This document shows positions 15,149-25,420 of a stretch of DNA of 33,207 nt, in pieces. The notes beneath the pieces were generated by a model, which was not told where the DNA came from, did no database searches, and was given only the letters and a program-made list of their open reading frames with translations. A program made the translations under genes and the position numbers. Every line of letters starts with the position of its first letter. Within the stretch, counting starts at the first letter, position 1. The DNA comes from an uncultured Bacteroidota bacterium (GTDB lineage Bacteria > Bacteroidota > Bacteroidia > Bacteroidales > P3): contig CACYZN010000025.1 of the NCBI GenBank assembly GCA_902778925.1, positions 1 through 33,207 of the forward strand, given 5' to 3'.

Positions 15149-16621
15149 ATGGACAACAGACATAATGGTAGCAAGGGTTACCTATACAGTATAGTGCTGG
15201 CTGCGGTGCTGGGTGGTCTGCTATTCGGCTACGACACGGCCGTCATCAGCGGCGCCGAGAAGGGGCTGCAGGCTTTCTTCCTCGGCGCTGCCGACTTCCA
15301 GTATACCGACATGATGCACGGTTTGACGTGCAGTAGCGCCTTGATAGGCTGTGTGGTGGGAGCACTGCTGAGCGGCATTGTGGCCACTCGCCTCGGCCGC
15401 AAGCGTTCCCTTGTGTTGGCAGGCGTGCTCTTCTTTGTATCGGCCTTGGGGTCGATGAACCCCGAGATGCTTTTCTTCCACCGCGGCGAGCCTACACTTG
15501 GACTGCTGTGGATGTTCAACCTCTACCGTGTCGTTGGCGGCATGGGTGTGGGCCTGGCCAGCGCCATCTGCCCGATGTATATCGGCGAGGTCGCCCCGGC
15601 CAACCGGCGTGGCCAACTGGTCAGCTGGAACCAGTTCGCCATCATCTTTGGCCAGCTGGTGGTCTACTTTGTGAACTTCATGATACTGGGCGAGCACACG
15701 AACCCCGTGATTGAGCAGATTGGGCAGGGGGTGAACCGTGTGGCTGCCGGCAGCGATACGTGGACCATCGATACCGGCTGGCGCTACATGTTCGGTTCCG
15801 AGGCCGTGCCGGCGGCGCTGTTTACCATACTGATATGCCTCGTGCCGGAATCGCCACGCTGGCTGGCCATGAACGGCCGCGACACAAAGGCCCTCGCCGT
15901 GCTGTCGAAAATCAACGGCGACGACAAGGCGGGCGAGATACTGACCGACATCAAGTCGACATCCAGCGAGCGCCGTGAGCGCCTATTCGCCTATGGCTGG
16001 CTGGTGGTCTTCGTGGGGGTGATGCTCAGTGTCTTCCAGCAGGTGGTGGGCATCAACGCTGTGCTATACTATGCTCCACGCATCTTCGGCGACATGGGCA
16101 TGACCGACCCCATGGCCAACACGGTGATGATGGGCGTGGTGAATATAGTGTTCACCCTGGTCGCCATCTTCACCGTCGAACGCTGGGGCCGCAAACCGCT
16201 GCTCATAGCCGGCTCGCTGGGCATGGCCTTGGGTGCCTTCGGAGTGGCCTTGACCTTCGGAGCCGAAGGGCTGCAACTGCTTACCATGGTCAGCATTATG
16301 CTCTACTCGGCCTCGTTCATGTTCTCGTGGGGACCCATCTGCTGGGTGCTGATCTCCGAGATATTCCCCAACACCATACGCGGTGCCGCCGTGGCCATCG
16401 CGGTGGCGGCCCAGTGGGTGTTCAACTTCATAGTCAGTTCCACCTTCGTGCCCATGTTCAACATGCACCTCGCCGCCGGCGACAACTTTGGCCACTGGTT
16501 CACCTACGGACTGTACGGCACCATGTGCATCGTGGCGGCGCTGTTCGTGTGGCGTCTGGTCCCCGAGACCAAGGGGCGGACCCTGGAGGACATGAGCCGC
16601 CTGTGGCACAAGAAGCAGTAA
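15149..16621 (+). CDS. xylE: D-xylose:proton symporter (MFS sugar porter)
   Basis: The protein has 490 aa, the size of E. coli XylE, with 12 predicted membrane helices. Sugar-porter signatures are visible: GGLLFGYDTAVISGA in helix 1, RLGRKR after helix 2 (residues 81-86), a conserved GVGLASAICPMYIGEVAP in helix 4, PESPRWLAMNGR before the central loop, QQVVGINAVLYYAPRIF in helix 7, and PETKGRTLEDM at the C-terminus. The gene is followed after 20 bp by xylulokinase and then xylose isomerase, which makes D-xylose the likely substrate. It would import xylose across the inner membrane with protons. Other sugar porters (galactose or arabinose type) share these motifs, so specificity rests mostly on the operon. 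Confidence 0.9.
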   Translation: MDNRHNGSKGYLYSIVLAAVLGGLLFGYDTAVISGAEKGLQAFFLGAADFQYTDMMHGLTCSSALIGCVVGALLSGIVATRLGRKRSLVLAGVLFFVSALGSMNPEMLFFHRGEPTLGLLWMFNLYRVVGGMGVGLASAICPMYIGEVAPANRRGQLVSWNQFAIIFGQLVVYFVNFMILGEHTNPVIEQIGQGVNRVAAGSDTWTIDTGWRYMFGSEAVPAALFTILICLVPESPRWLAMNGRDTKALAVLSKINGDDKAGEILTDIKSTSSERRERLFAYGWLVVFVGVMLSVFQQVVGINAVLYYAPRIFGDMGMTDPMANTVMMGVVNIVFTLVAIFTVERWGRKPLLIAGSLGMALGAFGVALTFGAEGLQLLTMVSIMLYSASFMFSWGPICWVLISEIFPNTIRGAAVAIAVAAQWVFNFIVSSTFVPMFNMHLAAGDNFGHWFTYGLYGTMCIVAALFVWRLVPETKGRTLEDMSRLWHKKQ

Positions 16622-16641
16622 GTGAATAAAACCTTTCTTTT

Positions 16642-18051
16642 ATGAGTTTTCTTTTGGGTATCGACCTTGGCAGCAGCAGTGTGAAAGTGGCTCTGGTAGA
16701 GTCGGCGAGTGGGCGCTGCGTGGCCAGCGCGTCGGCGCCAGGTAGCGAGGCCCCCATCAAGGCCTTGCAGCCCGGTTGGGCCGAACAGAGCCCCGACGAC
16801 TGGTGGCAGTACCTGAAGCAGGCTGTCGCCAAGATTAAGACCGACTGTGGCCACAATCTGTTGGCCGATGTGGAAGCCATAGGCATCAGCTACCAGATGC
16901 ACGGTCTGGTGTGTCTCGACAAGGACCTGCGGGTGTTGCGCGACGCCATCATCTGGTGCGACTCGCGCGGTGTGCCCTACGGCGAGCATGCCCCCATACC
17001 CGGCAACTTCACCGCCGCCAAGCTGGCTTGGGTCAAAGAGCACGAGCCCGCGATATTCGGAAGAATAAAGTACATCATGCTCCCCGGCGACTGGATAGCC
17101 CTGCGCCTGGGCGCCGCCCCCGCCACCACGGCCTGCGGCCTGAGCGAGATGATGCTGTGGGACTTCGACGCCCGCTCGCTCTCGTCGGCCATGATGTCCT
17201 ACTTCGGCTTTCCGTGCGACATCGTTCCTCCCCTGGTGCCCACTTTCGGCGAGCAGGGGCGTGTGGGACGCGAGGCCGCTGCCGAGCTGGGACTGCGCGA
17301 GGGTGTCGCCGTCAGCTACCGCGCCGGCGACCAGCCCAACAACGCCCTCTCGCTGGGCGTGCTCAACCCCGGCGAGGTGGCCGCCACCGCTGGAACCTCG
17401 GGGGTAGTGTACGGCGTGGTGGACGGAGAGAAGCAGGTCGAGAACAGCGGCCGGATAAACAGGTTCCTGCACGTCAATCACCACCTGGGTCTGATGCACT
17501 GTGTGAACGGATGTGGCATACTGAGCGCCTGGTTGCGCCGCAATGTGTCGCCCGACCTCACCTACGACGAGATGAACCGCGAGGCCGCCACCGTCGCCCC
17601 TGGCAGCGAGGGCGTCACGGTGATACCCTTCGGCAACGGGGCCGAGCGCGTGCTGGCCAATCGCAATGTCGGTGCCTCGATCCACGGGCTGGACTTCAAC
17701 AACCACCGTCGGGCCCACCTGCTGCGCGCCGCGCAGGAGGGCGTGGCTTTCTCGCTGATGTACGGCATGGAGCTGATGGACCGGCCCAGCCTGATACGTG
17801 CCGGCCGCGCCAACATGTTCCTCTCGCCCTTGTTCCGCCATACGCTTGCCTCGGTAAGCGGTTCGCCCATCGAGCTCTACGACACCGACGGAGCCGTGGG
17901 CGCAGCACGTGGCGCCGGCCTGGGCGCCGGCATCTACCGCGACGCCGCCGAAGCCTTCGCCGGCCTGCACTGCCTGCAACGCATCGAGCCCGAGCGCGAC
18001 AGCCGCCTCGACGAGGCCTACCGCCGTTGGAAAGAGGTCTTGGGCATGTAG
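16642..18051 (+). CDS. xylB: Xylulokinase (FGGY family)
   Basis: The protein has 469 aa. It phosphorylates D-xylulose to xylulose 5-phosphate with ATP. The N-terminal FGGY lobe starts with the phosphate-binding loop GIDLGSSSVKVALVE (Asp8). YQMHGLVCLD (Met86-His87) matches the xylulose-contacting MHG motif. AGDQPNNALSLG carries the expected catalytic base, Asp230. The second ATPase-type lobe starts at VAATAGTSGVVYGV, with GCGILSAWL further on and GAARGAGLGAGIY near the C-terminus. Length and motif order are normal for XylB, although slightly shorter than the E. coli enzyme. The ATG follows xylE by 20 bp behind AT-rich sequence, and xylA follows after 61 bp, consistent with an operon. Confidence 0.93.
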   Translation: MSFLLGIDLGSSSVKVALVESASGRCVASASAPGSEAPIKALQPGWAEQSPDDWWQYLKQAVAKIKTDCGHNLLADVEAIGISYQMHGLVCLDKDLRVLRDAIIWCDSRGVPYGEHAPIPGNFTAAKLAWVKEHEPAIFGRIKYIMLPGDWIALRLGAAPATTACGLSEMMLWDFDARSLSSAMMSYFGFPCDIVPPLVPTFGEQGRVGREAAAELGLREGVAVSYRAGDQPNNALSLGVLNPGEVAATAGTSGVVYGVVDGEKQVENSGRINRFLHVNHHLGLMHCVNGCGILSAWLRRNVSPDLTYDEMNREAATVAPGSEGVTVIPFGNGAERVLANRNVGASIHGLDFNNHRRAHLLRAAQEGVAFSLMYGMELMDRPSLIRAGRANMFLSPLFRHTLASVSGSPIELYDTDGAVGAARGAGLGAGIYRDAAEAFAGLHCLQRIEPERDSRLDEAYRRWKEVLGM

Positions 18052-18112
18052 TCCACCGCGAACCGACAACCCACTGTCTTTTTTCGATACAGAAACCTTT
18101 AAAACCCTAGAT

Positions 18113-19432
18113 ATGACTAAAGAATATTTCCCGCAGACCGGACGTATCCCCTACGAGGGACCGGTGAGCAAGAATGTGATGGCCTTCCATTGGTACGAGC
18201 CCGAGCGCCTCGTCATGGGCCGCAAGATGAAGGAGTGGCTGCGCTTCGCCATGGCGTGGTGGCACACGCTGGGCCAGGCCAGCGCCGACCCCTTCGGCGG
18301 GCAGACCCGCACCTACGAGTGGGACCGCGCCGACGACCCGATGCAGCGTGCCCGCGACAAGATGGACGCCGGCTTCGAGCTGATGGACAAGCTGGGCATA
18401 GACTACTTCTGTTTCCACGACGTCGACCTCGTCGAAGAAGGCCCGACGGTGGAGGAATACGAGCGCCGCATGGCCGCCATCACCGACTATGCCCTCGCCA
18501 AGATGAAGGAATACCCCCGCATACACTGCCTCTGGGGCACCGCCAACGTCTTCGGCCACAAGCGCTACATGAACGGCGCCGCCACCAACCCCGACTTCGA
18601 CGTGGTGGCACGCGCTGCGGTGCAAATCAAAAACGCCATCGACGCCACCATCAAACTGGGCGGCGAGAACTACGTCTTCTGGGGCGGCCGCGAGGGCTAC
18701 ATGAGCCTGCTCAACACCGACCAGCGCCGCGAGAAAGAGCACCTGGCCATGATGCTCGCCAAGGCCCGCGACTACGGCCGCGCCCACGGCTTCAAGGGTA
18801 CCTTCCTTATCGAGCCCAAACCCATGGAACCCATGAAGCACCAGTACGACGTCGACACCGAGACGGTGATAGGCTTCCTCCGTGCCCACGGCCTTGACAA
18901 GGACTTCAAGGTCAACATCGAGGTGAACCACGCCACCCTGGCCGGCCACACCTTCGAGCACGAGCTGGCCTGTGCCGTCGACGCCGGCATGCTGGGCAGC
19001 ATCGACGCCAACCGCGGCGACATGCAGAACGGCTGGGACACCGACCAGTTCCCCATCGACAACTACGAACTGACGCAGGCCTGGATGGAGATAATCCGTG
19101 GCGGCGGCTTCGGCACCGGCGGCACCAACTTCGACGCCAAACTGCGCCGCAACTCGACCGACCCCGACGACATCTTCATTGCCCACATCAGCGGCATGGA
19201 CGCCATGGCCCGCGCACTGCTCTCGGCCGCCGACCTGCTGGAAAACAGCGAGCTGCCACAGATGAAGCGTCAGCGCTATGCTTCGTTCGACAGCGGCCTC
19301 GGTCGCGACTTCGAGCGGGGTCGCCTCAGCTTCGAGCAAATCTACCAGCACGGCAAGCAGGTGGGCGAACCCGCCACCACCAGCGGCAAGCAGGAGAAGT
19401 ACGAGACCCTCGTGGCCCTATACGCCCGATAG
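18113..19432 (+). CDS. xylA: Xylose isomerase
   Basis: I place the start at ATG 18113 (MTKEYFPQTGRIPYEG), in AT-rich leader DNA, giving 439 aa, the usual class II XylA length. The frame is open to 17909 only because it overlaps xylB. The enzyme interconverts D-xylose and D-xylulose. All expected active-site residues can be found: His102 and Asp105 in CFHDVDL; Glu234 and Lys236 in LIEPKPMEP; Glu270 and His273 in IEVNHATLAGH; Asp298, Asp309 and Asp311 in SIDANRGDMQNGWDTD; and Asp341 in GTGGTNFDAK. They lie two positions later than in the E. coli protein. The metal sites are therefore complete and the enzyme should be active. It is the last gene of the xyl cluster. Confidence 0.97.
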   Translation: MTKEYFPQTGRIPYEGPVSKNVMAFHWYEPERLVMGRKMKEWLRFAMAWWHTLGQASADPFGGQTRTYEWDRADDPMQRARDKMDAGFELMDKLGIDYFCFHDVDLVEEGPTVEEYERRMAAITDYALAKMKEYPRIHCLWGTANVFGHKRYMNGAATNPDFDVVARAAVQIKNAIDATIKLGGENYVFWGGREGYMSLLNTDQRREKEHLAMMLAKARDYGRAHGFKGTFLIEPKPMEPMKHQYDVDTETVIGFLRAHGLDKDFKVNIEVNHATLAGHTFEHELACAVDAGMLGSIDANRGDMQNGWDTDQFPIDNYELTQAWMEIIRGGGFGTGGTNFDAKLRRNSTDPDDIFIAHISGMDAMARALLSAADLLENSELPQMKRQRYASFDSGLGRDFERGRLSFEQIYQHGKQVGEPATTSGKQEKYETLVALYAR

Positions 19433-19495
19433 CGGCCCGGAAAGGGTGCCTCGGCAACTGCCTCGCAATCAGCTCCCCTGGCCATCCTATCCGGT

Positions 19496-19600
19496 TCCCC
19501 TCCGGTAGTTCTTATGTACTTCTTATGTATTTCTTATGTATTTCTTATGTTTTAAACATAAATACAACATAAGAAATACATAAGAAGTAGAACGACCGGA
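19496..19600. repeat. Palindromic repeat of 11-bp units, copy 1
   Basis: The left side has four tandem 11-bp units (TTCTTATGTAC, TTCTTATGTAT twice, TTCTTATGTTT). Arms 19517-19539 and 19567-19589 are perfect 23-bp reverse complements. The outer ends TCCGGTAGTTCT (19501-19512) and AGAACGACCGGA (19589-19600) pair at 11 of 12 positions. Positions 19496-19589 match copy 2 (27933-28026) with a single mismatch at 19507. It lies between xylA and secA. Confidence 0.95.
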
Positions 19601-19657
19601 CCGGAAGGGGAGGGGAGCAGGCGGGGAGGCGGTGAAAATAATGCCAATTGGCAAATC

Positions 19658-19692
19658 TTTGCCGTCGCATGTCGAAATTTTTTGTATCTTTG
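19658..19692 (+). promoter_or_regulatory. Probable secA promoter
   Basis: TATCTTTG at 19685-19692 matches the Bacteroidota -7 element. TTTG at 19658-19661 lies 23 nt upstream, slightly longer than the usual 19-21. ATG 19769 follows 76 bp after the -7 box through AT-rich leader DNA. Confidence 0.65.
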
Positions 19693-19768
19693 CCGTTTGT
19701 TGTGTGGCACGCTTTTTGCTATAATGGTTTGTTGCACAACCACTAAATTGTATATTAAATACGTATAT

Positions 19769-23083
<3,315 letters not shown>

Positions 23084-23100
23084 ATACCACTACCAACAAG

Positions 23101-23139
23101 AAGGGCGCACCTCCCCCGCAGGGAGGTGCGCCTTTCTTT
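23101..23139 (+). terminator. Intrinsic terminator after secA
   Basis: A 12-bp stem GGCGCACCTCCC (23104-23115) pairs with GGGAGGTGCGCC (23121-23132) across a 5-nt loop, followed by TTTCTTTA. It lies 17 bp after the secA stop codon. Confidence 0.9.
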
Positions 23140-23150
23140 ATTGAAGGGAC

Positions 23151-23188
23151 GGCAAAATAGAAGCGCCCGTGGCAGATGCCACGGGCGC
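23151..23188 (-). terminator. Intrinsic terminator of the PepSY-like gene
   Basis: The perfect 12-bp stem at 23163-23174 and 23177-23188 has only two unpaired bases, so the loop must open slightly. On the minus strand it is followed by TTCTATTTT. It lies 22 bp beyond the stop codon of the gene at 23211. Confidence 0.8.
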
Positions 23189-23210
23189 TGTAGGGTCGGG
23201 GGCGTGCGGA

Positions 23211-23678
23211 TTATTCGCCTATGTATTTGCCGTCGACCTCCCAGTTTACAATCTTGGCATCTTTCTCTTTCTTCCACCACAGGAAGCCGCTCTTGCGGGC
23301 TATGCGGGCCTGGTAGGTCATCTTGCCGCGCACTTTGCAGACCCATACGTCGCTGATGCTGTAGCCCTTGAAGAGGTGGCTCACCGTGTCGCGCACGGCA
23401 GCGGGGTAGTACTGCTTGTCGATATAGTAGTGTGTCTCGGTGCCTTTGTTGCTGAACACCATGCCTTGGCGGCTCTTTTCGGCGTCGAGGTAGGTCACCT
23501 TGAAGGTCTGTTCGTCGATCTGCCACCATTCCACGTTGGTGGCGTCCTTGACCTGGCGCTGGAAGTCTTTTACATAGTTTACCTTGACATCTTTCTCGGG
23601 CACAGACTTCATGTTCTGTGCAAAGGAAGCCCCGTGCAGGAGTGCCAGGACTGCCGTAAGTAGGATTATCTTCTTCAT
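23211..23678 (-). CDS. PepSY-like (BLIP-like) periplasmic protein
   Basis: I choose ATG 23678 (MKKIILLTAVLALLHGASFA, a clean signal peptide with cleavage before QN) over the upstream in-frame start at 23732, which would add 18 residues in front and lies upstream of the -7 box. The product is 155 aa. The mature protein has the alternating strand pattern of the PepSY-like domain: VKVNYVKDFQRQVKDATNVEWWQIDE near residues 30-57, FKVTYLDAEKSRQGMVFSNKG, and a second half FKGYSISDVWVCKVRGKMTYQA. Such proteins are abundant in Bacteroidota, are exported to the periplasm and are of unknown biochemical role. It lies downstream of the TrmH-type gene but has its own -7 element and terminator, so it is probably a separate unit. 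Confidence 0.82.
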   Translation of the reverse strand: MKKIILLTAVLALLHGASFAQNMKSVPEKDVKVNYVKDFQRQVKDATNVEWWQIDEQTFKVTYLDAEKSRQGMVFSNKGTETHYYIDKQYYPAAVRDTVSHLFKGYSISDVWVCKVRGKMTYQARIARKSGFLWWKKEKDAKIVNWEVDGKYIGE

Positions 23679-23721
23679 ATTGTATGTTTTATTGTATACT
23701 TTCGCTGTCGGTTTCAGCCTG

Positions 23722-23729
23722 CAAATATA
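23722..23729 (-). promoter_or_regulatory. Probable -7 element of the PepSY-like gene
   Basis: CAAATATA on the + strand reads TATATTTG on the coding strand, matching TAnnTTTG, 43 nt before ATG 23678. It sits between the stop codon of the TrmH-type gene (23737) and this gene; the -33 region would lie within the upstream coding end and shows no clear TTTG. Confidence 0.6.
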
Positions 23730-23736
23730 CAAAATA

Positions 23737-24456
23737 TTATTGATTGGGCATATTCTGCATCAGATTTTCCATTACTTTTTCGCCGTCGCGGACGACCTGC
23801 ATGGTCCAGTGCAGCTTGAGGTCGAGCAGTGCGTTGTCGTCGAGTTGCCAGTTCAGGCCGTCGGCATGGCGCATGCGCTCGGTGAGGCTGAAGAGGCTCA
23901 GCGCGGCGCAGACCGAGATGTTGAAGCTCTCGGTGAAGCCGTACATGGGTATCTTGACGTAGGCGTCGGCGCCGTCGATGGCTTCCTGCGAGAGGCCTGT
24001 CAGCTCGGTGCCGAAGACCAGGGCGGTGGGCTGGCTGATGTCGAGGTCACCAATCATCTGGTCGTTCTCGTGGGGCAGGGTGGCTACGATGCGGTAGCCG
24101 CGGCGGCTCAGTTCGGCATAGGCGGCGGCGGTGTCGGCATAGCGGTAGTAGTCGACCCACTTGGAACTGCCTACGGCCACGTCGCCGGCTGGGTTGAAGG
24201 GGTTGTGCTTCTCGACGACATGCACGTCCTGCACGCCGAAGCAATCGCACGAGCGTAGCACCGCCGAGGCGTTGTGGCTTTGGTATATGTCTTCGAGCAC
24301 CACGCAGAGGTGGCGTGTGCGCAGTGGCGCCAGACGGTCGAAGAGGGAGCGTTTGTTTTCGCTGAAGAGTTCGGCCATACGCTCGTATAGCAAGGTCTTC
24401 TGTTTCAGGGTGAGAGCACCGAAGGGCGATGGCTGGTTGGGGTGTCGTTCCGGCAT
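23737..24456 (-). CDS. TrmH-type (SPOUT) tRNA/rRNA 2'-O-methyltransferase
   Basis: The protein has 239 aa, typical for TrmH. It methylates a ribose 2'-hydroxyl with S-adenosylmethionine; TrmH itself acts on G18 of tRNA. The three SPOUT motifs are present. Motif 1 is EDIYQSHNASAVLRSCDCFG (Asn62, Arg68). Motif 2 is ALVFGTELTGLS (Glu151). Motif 3 is IPMYGFTESFNISVCAALSLF (Asn179), which forms the trefoil knot. The N-terminal helices and the C-terminal basic segment fit tRNA Gm18 methyltransferase better than the 23S enzymes RlmB or TsnR, which have other N-terminal domains. Substrate assignment remains an inference. It is divergent from the glycosyltransferase-like gene, with overlapping promoters. 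Confidence 0.85.
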   Translation of the reverse strand: MPERHPNQPSPFGALTLKQKTLLYERMAELFSENKRSLFDRLAPLRTRHLCVVLEDIYQSHNASAVLRSCDCFGVQDVHVVEKHNPFNPAGDVAVGSSKWVDYYRYADTAAAYAELSRRGYRIVATLPHENDQMIGDLDISQPTALVFGTELTGLSQEAIDGADAYVKIPMYGFTESFNISVCAALSLFSLTERMRHADGLNWQLDDNALLDLKLHWTMQVVRDGEKVMENLMQNMPNQ

Positions 24457-24481
24457 GTTGATGTGGGTTGCTTGAAATTTT

Positions 24482-24514
24482 TTTGCAAAAGTACAGAGAA
24501 TATTCGTATATTTG
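24482..24514 (+). promoter_or_regulatory. Promoter of the glycosyltransferase-like gene
   Basis: TTTG at 24482-24485 and TATATTTG at 24507-24514 are spaced by 21 nt, a full match to the Bacteroidota promoter. The ATG at 24556 lies 41 nt downstream. Confidence 0.85.
24486..24493 (-). promoter_or_regulatory. Probable -7 element of the TrmH-type gene, overlapping the divergent promoter
   Basis: CAAAAGTA on the + strand reads TACTTTTG on the coding strand. It lies 29 nt before ATG 24456 and inside the spacer of the opposite promoter, so RNA polymerase probably cannot occupy both at once. Confidence 0.65.
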
Positions 24515-24555
24515 CACTCCGATAGAATAAACTTATTAACAACTCAAAGTAAACT

Positions 24556-25137
24556 ATGTTAGTAGGATACGAAGCTAATAACGCCCTCCGCAATCCGCAA
24601 GTGATGGGCGATTTCTGCCGCAATCTGGTGTCGCGTATGGCCAGCCGCTACAATAAGCAGTACCGTGCGCTGCTCTTCTCGACCCGCATCAATCCAGACT
24701 ATAAGACCTATTTCCGCAGTTTTGCCAATGTGAGCACCTATGTGCCCGTGGGGATTGCCAAGGTGATGCCCTCGGCATGGATGCGCTACCGCCTGGACCC
24801 CTGCCTGAAGACCGAGAAGGTGCAGATATTCCATGGTTTGAACGAAGAGTTGCCCTACCATATCAGCCGCGACATAAAGACCATAATCACCGTATATAGC
24901 ATCGCCGAGCACCACAGCAATTCGTTGCTCGACTCCTTTATGTGGCGTGTGCGCATGCGCTATTCCTACAGCTCGGCCGACGTCATCGTGGCCGTCAGCG
25001 ACGAGGTGCGCCGCCAGCTGGTGGGTATTGGTGTGCCGGAGTGCAAGATAGAGGTGATTGGTGCCGACAACCCCTTCGAGGTCACCGACGAGGTGGAGGA
25101 CCGCTACTTTGACCTGTATAGCCGCCTGCTGAAGTAG
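24556..25137 (+). CDS. Half-length glycosyltransferase (GT4-like N-terminal domain only)
   Basis: The protein has 193 aa. It begins MLVGYEANNALRNPQVMGDF, a form of the GYEAKRAFxNxTGLGNY start of Bacteroidales GT4 glycosyltransferases. IFHGLNEELPY near residue 91 and TVYSIAEHHSN (usually TIHDLIFL...) follow, with SSADVIVAVSDEVRRQLVGIG-VP and KIEVIGADNPFE ending the first Rossmann domain. The protein then stops after about 20 further residues. The second Rossmann domain, which binds the sugar nucleotide and holds the EX7E motif, is absent, and a strong hairpin and a tRNA follow at once. It is therefore either a truncated relic or a stand-alone acceptor-domain protein. The intact promoter and full open frame argue for continued expression. 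Catalytic activity alone is unlikely. Confidence 0.75.
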   Translation: MLVGYEANNALRNPQVMGDFCRNLVSRMASRYNKQYRALLFSTRINPDYKTYFRSFANVSTYVPVGIAKVMPSAWMRYRLDPCLKTEKVQIFHGLNEELPYHISRDIKTIITVYSIAEHHSNSLLDSFMWRVRMRYSYSSADVIVAVSDEVRRQLVGIGVPECKIEVIGADNPFEVTDEVEDRYFDLYSRLLK

Positions 25138-25155
25138 CCCCTGGCAGGATAATAG

Positions 25156-25201
25156 CAAAGAAGCAAGGCGCGGAACTGCTGTTCCGCGCCTTGCTTCTTT
25201 G
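25156..25201. terminator. Very long hairpin, probable bidirectional terminator
   Basis: A 21-bp perfect stem (25156-25176 with 25181-25201) and a TGCT loop separate the glycosyltransferase-like gene (+) from tRNA-Ser (-). The ends are AAAGAAG/CTTCTTT, giving a U-rich end of the stem in either direction. Confidence 0.75.
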
Positions 25202-25209
25202 TGTGTCTC

Positions 25210-25299
25210 TGGCGGAGAGACAGGGATTCGAACCCTGGGACCAGCAAGCTGGTCAACGGTTTTCGAGACCGCCCCGATCGACCACTCCGGCATCTCTCC
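25210..25299 (-). tRNA. tRNA-Ser (anticodon CGA)
   Basis: The coding strand starts GGAGAGA (25293-25299) and pairs with TCTCTCC (25214-25220); the discriminator is G (25213) and CCA is encoded at 25210-25212. The anticodon stem GCGGT/ACCGT encloses CTCGAAA, anticodon CGA, which reads TCG. The long variable arm (TGACCAGCTTGCTGGTC) identifies the serine class. The T-arm is CAGGG-TTCGAAT-CCCTG. Confidence 0.96.
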
Positions 25300-25349
25300 A
25301 TTTGTGAGCGGGTTGCTCCACGAGGTCGCTCGCCGTTCAAAAACGGGTG

Positions 25350-25380
25350 CAAAAGTACTACTTTTTTGTAATCTGGCAAA
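25350..25380 (-). promoter_or_regulatory. Promoter of tRNA-Ser
   Basis: On the coding strand TTTG (25377-25380) is followed after 19 nt by TACTTTTG (25350-25357), a full match to the Bacteroidota promoter, 50 nt upstream of the tRNA 5' end. Confidence 0.85.
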
Positions 25381-25420
25381 ATAAATTTTGTCGCGCAGCG
25401 GAGGCTGCACTAATTGCGGT

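Noticed and set aside
17909-18112. An N-terminal extension of xylose isomerase from an upstream GTG
   Set aside because: The extension lies inside xylB, has no similarity to XylA, and ATG 18113 gives the canonical start and residue numbering.
15149-19432. A NUDIX-type xylose regulator or arabinose genes in the cluster
   Set aside because: All frames were read; only transporter, kinase and isomerase are present, and the nearest regulator is the AraC-type gene.
19496-19600. The tandem 11-bp units as a CRISPR array
   Set aside because: The units are contiguous with no spacers, are inverted around a centre, and no cas genes are near.
25138-25420. An integrated element using tRNA-Ser as attachment site
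   Set aside because: No integrase gene and no direct repeat of the tRNA 3' end were seen in the neighbourhood.
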